The notes under the pieces: model-generated
The model's database searches: none
The model's input: only the letters and a program-made list of their open reading frames with translations
Told to the model about the DNA's origin: nothing
Assembly: GCA_963281255.1 (NCBI GenBank)
Contig: OY725502.1
Coordinates: 1,054,001-1,118,000 of the forward strand
Direction: 5' to 3'
DNA: 64,000 nt
Origin: Aphrocallistes beatrix
Taxonomy: Eukaryota > Porifera > Hexactinellida > Sceptrulophora > Aphrocallistidae
Made by a program: the position numbers and the translations under genes
Shown: piece by piece, positions 50,785 to 59,207 of the stretch
Numbering within the stretch: position 1 is the stretch's first letter
How the letters are laid out: each line of letters starts with the position of its first letter

Positions 50785-53751
50785 CTATTGGTGCTTCTTA
50801 AAAAAGAAATTGAAATGTTTTGCTACGTTGAAAGAATCCTGCAAAAATTTACAGTATGTGTGAATTTTCGTTTCTTTATCAACGCAATCTTCTATCACAG
50901 ATCCGGCCCCCAGTCTGTCTATCATTCGCAATGGAAAAAATAGTTTGTGTCCAATATATTGAAGCGAGAAAACATCAGCTACAGAGCTATCAGGAACGCA
51001 AAATACACTTGTTGCTACATCATCTACGATTAAAAAGCTATTATAAGTAAACGGACAATAATAACCGACCTGAATACACGCGTGCACCTCTAACACGGGT
51101 ACTGAGATAGCGGCACTATTAGGAGATAGCAAGGAATGGATAGTGTCTCCCACTGCCAGGTGACCAGCTGGCACTGGTCTCCTCTGCTCTCCACTCAGGA
51201 TGAGATGGTTAGCAGAGATGTGAAGGTGTCCGTGAGGATGTGTGATGTGAAGGAATGTGGCTGTGACGTGTGGATCTCGATGTGCCCAGAGGTAGACTTT
51301 AGAGTAGACAGGTTTGCCTGTGCTGGGATGGATGGATAGCACGTAGTCTCCTATCTTCACTTCATCCATCCTCACTTTCTCTCCTCCTTTCAAAGTTACA
51401 CTCGCATTTCCTGGAAAACATGTATTTGCTTGTTCTTCTGGAGGAATAAGTGCCAACATCGATGCTTTTTCTCTTGTAATTGGAATTGGATCTACTATGG
51501 TTGATCTCCTGAATTTTTCTTGGTTATTTGTGGCAGTATCACTAGAATACTCAAGAGTGGGATGTCTAGTGATTATTGAATAGTCTATTGGCTGAATTTT
51601 TTGCAACTCTTTAGAAATATCAGCGTCAATTTTTTCAGCTAGACTATATACTGGAGATAACTTAAAGTCGTGTGGGGCGAAATGTGGGTAATTACAGATA
51701 GATTGAACCCAAGCTACCCATTTGTCGTTATTCAATTCTTTTAAGGTTGGGCAATAGTTTTCAGGATCTCCGCCTTCGAATACAAGAGGAGCTTGATCGA
51801 GGGCTTGACTAATTTTGCTATAATTAACATCTAGACTTTCAATAGCCTCATATCCTTGTGAAAAATACCTCACACTTAATATTTTTTCATCAAGAATTGC
51901 GTTTACTTGTTGCAATGAAATTGGATTCTTCGTCGGATCGTTGTCAATTGTTACCATCCCTGTTATTCTCCCACTTCCTTTCGCGCTGTTTATCATCCAA
52001 TGTCCGAATTTTTCAATGAACAGCTGATAATCCTCATTCAACGTGTGATCTCGATTAATTGCTGATTTGGGAAGTTTTTCGATAGCTCTTATGAAATCCG
52101 TGCTGTTTTTCAGTTCAGTATGAAGTTTGTTGGTATTTATAAGGAATATTTTATGCTCAATCTCGAATTCGAAATCCTTTTTAGTTTCATTGAGAACTTC
52201 TCTAGATGTTTTATCTGTCACAAAGGAGATCTCATTGCAGGTTACTACTGTTTCTTGAAGTGGTTTTATATCCATGCATTTAGGTATATAGATTCCAATG
52301 TTGTAATCGAAATCGCAGGATAGTGAAGTTATATCGAAAAGTGGAGTCTTCGTTATTCTCTTAGTAACTGCATCATAGCCGCAGCCAATTACCTTAACTA
52401 GATTCTGAAACCCCAGATACTGAACTTTGAATACTTCGAAGAGAATGAATTTATCCATTTTATTGAGGAGAAAAGGCTTGAGTTGATTCTCGATTTGGTG
52501 TAGAGTGCGCATTTCAAGCTCAGATTGCTTAGAGAATCCGGATTCTTGAAGATAGTAGAGAAGAGGAGTTATTTCTTGGATACGCACAACATCTGGGTGG
52601 GTCTCAGCATATTTTTCAAGTTTCAGTTTTATCTCAGTGTTAACCAACGTTACAAAATTTTCTTTTAGTTTCTTATGCCAATTTATTTCTCGTTCATTCA
52701 ACTCAACTTGACTCTCTGACTCGATAACTTTGTCACCGATTACTTTCAACTTTTCAATTGGTTTAGGTAGAAATGAGCGCTTACCACTGAAATAGATGCG
52801 GACAGCTTCTATCCCGATGTCATCTCTTTGCGCCTTCATTACGGACATCATCGCTTTAAATAAGTTGAGAGGCTGCATCTCCCCATCCCATAGTTGAGTC
52901 CAGTCTCCCTCTTTTTCGAGACCATTACCTTCAATATCATTTTCAATAAAGACCACGGGTGCAGGGATTCCTAAATACTGTCTGCATAGGTTTTGTAATT
53001 GGATTGTTTTGCTTTTCTTCTTCTCCTTATATCTCCCTCTCGGAATTGCAATTGCATGCGTCAATACGAATACAACATTAGGTCGCTCTGTGTCTACGAT
53101 GTGGAGGTAGGATATTGCTCTTAGCATCCGGGCGGAGGAAGATTCATCTCCACACATGCGTTCATCTGTAGCAGACACTACTATCAGAACAATGTTCGGG
53201 TATATCGAGAGTATATTAGAGTTCAGATGTGGATGGAGTTTATTGAACTTTGAAATTAGAGCTAGATTGATAGCATCCTGTTTCATGCCCCCCGTGTCTC
53301 CCCAGCCTGGCACGTCTATAAACCCGATTTGAAGGTTCTTCAGTTTGTAGGGGTCACTATTCATTGTTACAACATACTCAGTTGCGTCCTTTGTACACGA
53401 TTCATTTTCACTGGTTCCCAAAAGTCCGCACTCAAACAAATGGTTCAGTGTAGAGGATTTCCCAGAGCCTGTCGCTCCGTAGAGATATATGATCGCTTCA
53501 TTTGATGCTCTGTGTGCTTTAAGGCTATTTCCAATCATCCCCATACCTGGATGCTGTATTCCCGTGTAGGATAACAGTCTTGCCTCGAAGGGAGTTTTTG
53601 GCAAATCCAAATATCCAACACCAGGTGGGAGACTCACTATTTTAGCATATGGTTTATCGTTCTGTATTTCATCTGTAGATTGTGATATGGATGTATCCAT
53701 AGCTGTTATTCTACTTGAAATTGATTTACTTCTCATTTTGAACTGTTGCAT
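50785..53751 (-). CDS. GTPase-MACPF-Hint fusion protein 9, divergent, without pseudoHint
   Basis: 988 residues from the ATG at 53751; the frame extends upstream only through non-ATG codons, and an alternative ATG lies at 53736. P-loop GATGSGKS with K98; G3 DVPG; G4 LTHAIAIP; G5 IEND. MACPF starts GCGYDAVT and has FGHW...GSG. There is no second Hint-like domain; the MACPF part runs through a short linker straight into Hint at C778. The first half of Hint (about 51105-51420) matches the common cassette almost exactly. The second half (GYYCPFTYNS... to the end) is clearly divergent and has a longer Lys/Phe-rich tail. The Ala-Thr repeat is nearly absent. This looks like a half-converted gene that kept an older Hint C-terminus. 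Confidence 0.87.
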   Translation of the reverse strand: MQQFKMRSKSISSRITAMDTSISQSTDEIQNDKPYAKIVSLPPGVGYLDLPKTPFEARLLSYTGIQHPGMGMIGNSLKAHRASNEAIIYLYGATGSGKSSTLNHLFECGLLGTSENESCTKDATEYVVTMNSDPYKLKNLQIGFIDVPGWGDTGGMKQDAINLALISKFNKLHPHLNSNILSIYPNIVLIVVSATDERMCGDESSSARMLRAISYLHIVDTERPNVVFVLTHAIAIPRGRYKEKKKSKTIQLQNLCRQYLGIPAPVVFIENDIEGNGLEKEGDWTQLWDGEMQPLNLFKAMMSVMKAQRDDIGIEAVRIYFSGKRSFLPKPIEKLKVIGDKVIESESQVELNEREINWHKKLKENFVTLVNTEIKLKLEKYAETHPDVVRIQEITPLLYYLQESGFSKQSELEMRTLHQIENQLKPFLLNKMDKFILFEVFKVQYLGFQNLVKVIGCGYDAVTKRITKTPLFDITSLSCDFDYNIGIYIPKCMDIKPLQETVVTCNEISFVTDKTSREVLNETKKDFEFEIEHKIFLINTNKLHTELKNSTDFIRAIEKLPKSAINRDHTLNEDYQLFIEKFGHWMINSAKGSGRITGMVTIDNDPTKNPISLQQVNAILDEKILSVRYFSQGYEAIESLDVNYSKISQALDQAPLVFEGGDPENYCPTLKELNNDKWVAWVQSICNYPHFAPHDFKLSPVYSLAEKIDADISKELQKIQPIDYSIITRHPTLEYSSDTATNNQEKFRRSTIVDPIPITREKASMLALIPPEEQANTCFPGNASVTLKGGEKVRMDEVKIGDYVLSIHPSTGKPVYSKVYLWAHRDPHVTATFLHITHPHGHLHISANHLILSGEQRRPVPAGHLAVGDTIHSLLSPNSAAISVPVLEVHACIQVGYYCPFTYNSFLIVDDVATSVFCVPDSSVADVFSLQYIGHKLFFPLRMIDRLGAGSVIEDCVDKETKIHTYCKFLQDSFNVAKHFNFFFKKHQ

Positions 53752-54797
53752 GTGAATATTCACCTAAATATTTTGATCTAGAATATTCAGAAGAATTTCA
53801 ATATTGGATAATATTCTAATGTATGATGAATACTAGATTCACACATTACAAGTATTTATATTTATAAACCCTGCTGCTGTTACATATATGTTTACGATAG
53901 TTCAACAATATCTAATGCGATAATCACGACATTTTAACGCCAATATTATGACAAATCTTACCCAATAATTGCCTCTGAATTTCACGCAACATGCTATTGG
54001 ACTACTAATTCCAAATGATAAAATCTAAATCATATAGCGTAGGCATTTTCTCTACTTAACTGATACAATATTATATAATATACTTTATAGTACTTAATTC
54101 TTTCCCAAATCATCCAATCCAATAAAATTGTAGTTTTGCAACTAAAATTATTTTAATCCAGTTCAATAAAAACATGTCAGAATCGAATCAAACACTTAAA
54201 CTTTGTATTGACAAAGGTTTGCTGATTAATATTTTAGGTGAAGATGCAGGTGATAGTATTTAACTGCATTTATTAATCACAAGTGGCATGATTTGTATGT
54301 TGCATCACAGCACAACATCGCTTTTCGATTAAATTCATTTGTCACACTATACACTCTTCAATTCGACTATTCAGTATTCACTGTAATTATACTGTAACAA
54401 AGGTATGCTAACCAAGCGAGTCTAGGATGTGCAAGAGGTTCCCAATATATAGACCTGGATGGTATTTAGGGATCAGCCCACCCACTTACTGACTACTATC
54501 TTATAAAAAAATGATAAAATATCAAATCTTAGATTTATTTAAAAGAACCAAATTCTCAGCTTAATACAAACCTTTGCGAAATGCTTTTAGGAATTGTTAA
54601 AATTTCTATGAAATATTTAGTTATTCATCATAGCCATGTCTTTACTTTTAGTTCTATACATTGGGCGACCTGCGTAAAAGGTTGGGAACCACTGTTCTAG
54701 ACGCTGCTATATTCCGTGCGTATGATAAATATATATAATCTTAGATATTTAATTAAATGAACTGCAAAGAAAGTTAATAATTTCACCAGTAACTCAT
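53752..54797. other. Intergenic boundary of the cluster
   Basis: AT-rich DNA to the right of the last family member. It contains an hAT-like remnant (54432-54694). Nothing else is recognised. Confidence 0.5.
54432..54694. mobile_element. hAT-like non-autonomous element remnant
   Basis: The right end is GGTTGGGAACCACTG, a typical hAT-superfamily terminus preceded by a TGGGCGACCTGCG-like segment. The left end is CAAGAGGTTCCCAA. The size is about 263 bp. The expected 8-bp target duplication is not clear, so the exact ends are uncertain. Confidence 0.6.
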
Positions 54798-54873
54798 AAG
54801 ATTTTACTGCCAGATCGGCCTTGCTTAGTCCAGAGGTTTCTAAACAGACGTCATAGTGATAGCGTAGAATCTT
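54798..54873 (-). promoter_or_regulatory. SECIS element in the 3' UTR of the selenoprotein K gene
   Basis: Read on the minus strand, helix I pairs AAGATT (54873-54868) with AATCTT (54803-54798), with further pairs TAC/GTA and GCTA/TGGC inside. The core then shows ATGA (54854-54851) opposite CGAT (54817-54814), the non-Watson-Crick quartet of SECIS elements. Helix II is 11 bases long and includes the paired segments GTTTAG and CTAAGC. The apical loop begins with AAA (54839-54837). Spacing from ATGA to AAA is the family norm. It lies about 50 bases after the UGA of the adjacent gene. I folded it by hand. Confidence 0.82.
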
Positions 54874-54913
54874 ATTGGACAAGAGGGATGCAGGCTAGCG
54901 TTTGATAACCTGC

Positions 54914-55153
54914 CTATTTTGGTCCTCATCCACCTCCCATCATTGGGGGAGATTTTGGACCCTTTGGTCCATTTTTTAATGACCCAAACCTTCTCTGTGA
55001 ACCTGTTGCACCACCTTGTCCAAATCTGTACTGAGTGCCGCCATATTTACCTTGACTTGATTGGCTTGTTGGGATCAATGTTAGAAAGAAGAGAAAGATT
55101 ACATTCCATAATTTGAAGAGAAAATTTTGAATCTGATTCAAGTAAGTAATCAT
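54914..55153 (-). CDS. Selenoprotein K homolog (UGA = selenocysteine)
   Basis: A 79-residue protein if the TGA at 54928-54926 is read as Sec. The frame then continues Gly-Pro-Lys and stops at TAG (54916-54914). The C-terminus PPMMGGGUGPK matches the Sec-containing tail of selenoprotein K (PPMAGGUGR-like in vertebrates). One hydrophobic helix (about residues 11-28) is followed by a Gly-rich, basic tail, the SelK layout: a single-pass ER membrane protein linked in animals to ER-associated degradation and protein palmitoylation. A SECIS element lies downstream. The N-terminus is shorter than usual. Either the ATG at 55153, which follows an in-frame stop, is the true start, or a further exon joins at an acceptor-like TTGAATCAG near 55136. 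A standard gene finder would cut the protein at the TGA. Confidence 0.85.
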
Positions 55154-56437
55154 TCTGAATGTCTACGCTAGTTGAATATTTGATAAAATACTAAAAACCG
55201 TAAATATAACCATTTGCTTCTCTTAAATATAGAATTTGAGTAACTACGTACGTATTTACAATTCAGAGAATAATATAAAAGTATAATTACTGTATTTGAT
55301 ATATTGAAGTACGAGGATCTCGATTGACAGAAATTTTTGTGTAATTATAAACTTACACTATTATTAAATTAAATTAAATTAGTATATATAGTTTATACTT
55401 TACGTGCAAATGACGGGGTAAATAATAGATTTAGTCATTCTCACGCGATGCATTCAGTTTGCTCTAATTGCTATTCAATGGAGAATCTAGAACTTTGCTG
55501 AGCCTGCAGCTCATTGCTCGCCTATTAGACTTAGAATCTGATTGTGCTCAGGTTACACCGCATCCTCCAATACTCTGTATCTCAATTTACTTCTGCCAGT
55601 AGATACTATTAATAATTATGCTATATGATATCTATGTCAAAAGTTTGAGATAGTGTATTTATTGTTACTAGTGTAGTTACTTGTATTCACATATTAACCA
55701 ATACAATCAGGGTCGCTTTTGTGAACCCGCTTAATATGAACATTCATTTATTATGAACTAACCTCCTGGTCCCAATTTCATTTTTTAGATAGGATTTGTA
55801 TTGAATCAAGTTCGCTTAATATGAAGTATCTCTATTATGAACAGATTTTTTGGTCCCCTGGTGGTTCACAATAAGCGACCCTGACTGTATTCTGATTTGT
55901 CAATTTTGTTCATGTAAGCTAACAACTAAATAATTGCAATACTTATAAATCTTTCTGCTCAAATACGTATTACTTGAGAATATGTAAGCTTCAGAAAGCC
56001 TTAAGAATATAACATAATGCAAAACTTGTGTAAAGATCATGCAAATCTGATTAATTTAGTCATAATGCTTGAGTCACCTTTTTGAGTAAAAACTCATTAG
56101 ATGATTGAATTACTTTTTTAGGGAAATATAAATTTTAAAAGTTTTGCATTAAAATATTACATATAGTTCGTAATGGTGAATATATAATTCAAATATTTCT
56201 TTCTTTGAAATTATAACACGTGAAGTGAAATCATTATAGTTAGATGGATGTTTATAGTCAAGTTCTAACTTCCATAAATTAACATCACGTACTATGGCAT
56301 TTGCACAAATCGACTTTATTATATAACTGATTTGATGTGTGACTGAAAATTGTCTTTTTAAAATTTCCAATTTTTAAATACAATCACCTTAATCTAGCTA
56401 AATATATTTTCTTTTGAAGTGAGGATTGGAGACGGCA
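55154..56437. other. Intergenic with pogo-like MITE
   Basis: About 1.3 kb, AT-rich. A MITE lies at 55704-55887. A first exon of the minus-strand selenoprotein K gene, if any, would lie here; I did not find one. The promoter of the glypican-like gene should be at the right end. Confidence 0.45.
55704..55887. mobile_element. pogo/Tigger-like MITE
   Basis: A 184-bp element with about 26-bp terminal inverted repeats, CAATCAGGGTCGCTT... and ...AAGCGACCCTGACTG, flanked by TA at 55702-55703 and 55888-55889. There is an internal direct pair of GCTTAATATGAA-like words. No coding capacity. Confidence 0.85.
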
Positions 56438-58027
56438 ATGAAGTTCCAATTCGTAATTATCATCCTATCCTCACTGGCATGTTTATCGTCTGCGCAGTCG
56501 TATCGGTGTCTTATTGAGAGGAGCAACTGTGTCGATACGAATCTACGAAGCATCGTAGAGAGGGCAAGCAATAACCTCACACAAAACGTTGGAACTCATT
56601 TGGGGAATTTTATTTCAAACATCGAAGAAACCCAATCAAGGATAAGGAATGCAATAAATGACGAAAATTTCAAGATGAATTTCCGGAATGAACTGTCTGG
56701 GGAACTCCAAAGCTTTCAAGCTGGCGCTGATGAATTCGTTGCAGATCTACGCATGCGGCTTACGACAAGCAGAACTAGCATCGGTGACAGTATCAGACGA
56801 TATACAAACAACATCTCTTTCTCACACTTCGAAATGGTAATAAGCGAACTTGAAGAAGCAAGTACTTTCTCAGAAATCATTAACGCGGTGCGTGAAGCAA
56901 AAGAGTGTTTCCTTGATAATCTGTTCGAACGTGGTTTCATGAATACGACTAATGCGGTACGTAATGTGATTGAGCGCACTTTGGCTACGATTGATCGTGT
57001 TGCAGGACTGACTAAAACTGTTCTCGTAAACTTAGCGCCTGTTATCGCCAGGATAGAATCCATCAGGACGAGATTCCGCCCTCACCAATCTTGTCTTGAA
57101 ATACTCGCCACTAATCTAGGCTGCAGACTATGCGAAGCACCTGATAGGCCATTCCCCTGTTTCGATTTCTGCGATCAGACGTTATCCTACTGCCTATCAG
57201 TTGTGCGGGGGGCCCTCCCGGATGTTAGGGATGTCATCAGGGTGGTGGGCCTGATAAGTGACGCACTTGAAGGGAGAGAAGTAAGGGAACGTTTCGATCA
57301 GACACTTCTCTCCTTTGCTACACTTGCTAGGGCAGTTGAAGAGCTCGGAGAGAATGTTATTGGGTTCATTCAGGATTTTGATATTGTTGAGTTTATCCGC
57401 GATGTAGCTAGCGAATGTTTTCCTGGAGTTGTTTCAGTTATTAGTAGGCTGTATGAGAGTTTCAGAAATGCAGTGCGGAATGCTTTGGCAGCCATCCGAA
57501 GTATTATTCAAGGAGCAATTGACCGTATTCGAAGCAGGGTTGAAAATACGATCAACTTTTTTAACGGACTTTTCAATCGTCGGAGAAGGCACATTTCTTC
57601 AAGCATCACATTGCTCCTCCTAGATCAAGTTCTACGCATAGTAGCAGATGAGTTCTGTGAGAATCTGCCTAGCACCAGGGGGGATGAGTGCTGGAATGGA
57701 ACTGATGTCGGGGCGTATATACCTAGAATTATGGTAAGCTTCTCTGTTGATTCGCAGGTGGAAAACCCTGCAGTAATCTCTTCCGAGTTTAACACCCAAC
57801 AAGCATTGAGCAGTGTACATGAGGCAGTTAACGCTCTTGGTACCGACAATGCAGATGTGTGTGCGACGCTCACTGCTTCAATTGGGAACGCCTCTCTCTA
57901 CAATGAGCTATCTAACTCGACCGAGTCTTGCTACAGTGAGCTTAACAGATCCGCTGGCAGTCTGTTGGCTAGCTCTCTATTTTCCCTGCTCTCAATGCTA
58001 ATCGTGTACAGTCTCCACTTGTTCTAG
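56438..58027 (+). CDS. Glypican-like GPI-anchored proteoglycan core 1
   Basis: 529 residues from the ATG at 56438, which gives a clean signal peptide (about residues 1-19); the frame upstream has only non-ATG codons. Cys-rich ectodomain with a C-x(2)-C...C-x(3)-C cluster near residues 230-245, a furin-like site RRRR at 381-384 in the usual glypican position, and the hallmark CWNG at 418-421. The C-terminal hydrophobic tail (about 507-529) after Ser/Gly-type residues fits a GPI signal. A Ser-Gly with acidic neighbours (ELSGEL, S87) could carry a heparan sulphate chain, though glypican chains usually sit near the C-terminus. Glypicans modulate Hedgehog, Wnt and BMP ligands at the cell surface. 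A poly(A) signal AATAAA is at 58190-58195. Single exon. Confidence 0.82.
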   Translation: MKFQFVIIILSSLACLSSAQSYRCLIERSNCVDTNLRSIVERASNNLTQNVGTHLGNFISNIEETQSRIRNAINDENFKMNFRNELSGELQSFQAGADEFVADLRMRLTTSRTSIGDSIRRYTNNISFSHFEMVISELEEASTFSEIINAVREAKECFLDNLFERGFMNTTNAVRNVIERTLATIDRVAGLTKTVLVNLAPVIARIESIRTRFRPHQSCLEILATNLGCRLCEAPDRPFPCFDFCDQTLSYCLSVVRGALPDVRDVIRVVGLISDALEGREVRERFDQTLLSFATLARAVEELGENVIGFIQDFDIVEFIRDVASECFPGVVSVISRLYESFRNAVRNALAAIRSIIQGAIDRIRSRVENTINFFNGLFNRRRRHISSSITLLLLDQVLRIVADEFCENLPSTRGDECWNGTDVGAYIPRIMVSFSVDSQVENPAVISSEFNTQQALSSVHEAVNALGTDNADVCATLTASIGNASLYNELSNSTESCYSELNRSAGSLLASSLFSLLSMLIVYSLHLF

Positions 58028-59207
58028 TGTGAGGTGTACTCATAGCTTAGGTTTGTACATTGAGGATAGATTTGGTATATTTAAACCAGATTGTATATTG
58101 TGAACTACTTCCTATCCCCTAGTTTGTATTATATATGCATGTTCTTATTACCTGTGTGCTCTCTATTGTTTTATTTTTGTGAATTAAAAAATAAATTTCC
58201 ACCTGGAATATTGGAATAATGTTTCAAGGATAGTCTTCTGCCACGCAGTTACAAGAAATGCTGAATTAAATTTAATTACATTGAGTTACCTAGTTACATA
58301 GGCGTCATTCCGATGAGGCGGGTGGGGCCGGCCCCATATACCCAGGGTTGATGGGGCCGAGACCCTTTCGCCCCATTAACTTGTCTCAACAAACCCCAAA
58401 GTTCGACGCCCATGCCTAGTTATATTCATTTATTATGCGGATTGAGAGTCGAGGCTATTGATTAGTATGACTGCTAGGTTTAATATTTATTTAATAGTTA
58501 TAAATTTAAAAAGTAGAAACGGGAAACCCTTTATCTTAGAAATTGCATATATTTAATCTTTGAAATTGCATATTTGAAAACATATTTGGGATGCAATTCT
58601 ACTTTAATATTAGACTACAAACAGGAGTTAACATTTATCAACATTCAGAAAGTATAAATCATCGCAGAGTCTAAACGCCTAAAGGCCCTAGGTCAACCGT
58701 TGAAAGCTAGTCTCTAGCATATTTCTAAAATATTAATCGTATATCTTCGAATAGTATCCGGGACGATTATCATTTTTGGCTCCATTTAGTACCTAGTAAA
58801 AATTTAATTATTCAGGATTACGTATTAGACTTTTCAATGAATATAACCATAGTAGTCATTGGATATGTGGAAAGAGTGAATAATTCCTGTGGAACTGTAT
58901 TTCTAGTGGTAGTGAAAAGTTTTAGATTCCTTTTAGACTTTTCATAGTGGTGTCAGATAGTTGATTTAATTAAATACGTGATAGCCACTTCTTTAGTTAA
59001 TTAAGGTCTGTTAGATCTGATAGGAAATGATCTTATATAATTGATCTAATTTGAGGGTGAGCACTTCTTACCTTATATTGTTGTGGGTGATGATGTCATG
59101 TGATACCTCACTGCAATCGCATTCAATGATATATTTCATACTCCATTAAGGGATATGGGAGTAGCATAAATACTTGGAACCTTACGAGAAAACACAACCT
59201 TGAAATT
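58028..59207. other. Intergenic with repeat fragments
   Basis: GC-rich repeat-like patch at about 58310-58400 with self-complementary GGGGCCGGCCCC. A copy of the dispersed repeat seen at 41108-41310 lies near 58670-58735. The remainder is AT-rich without recognised features. Confidence 0.45.

Noticed and set aside
54919-55116. Plus-strand frame over the selenoprotein K locus
   Set aside because: It is antisense to the SelK frame, whose C-terminal motif and SECIS strongly support the minus strand.
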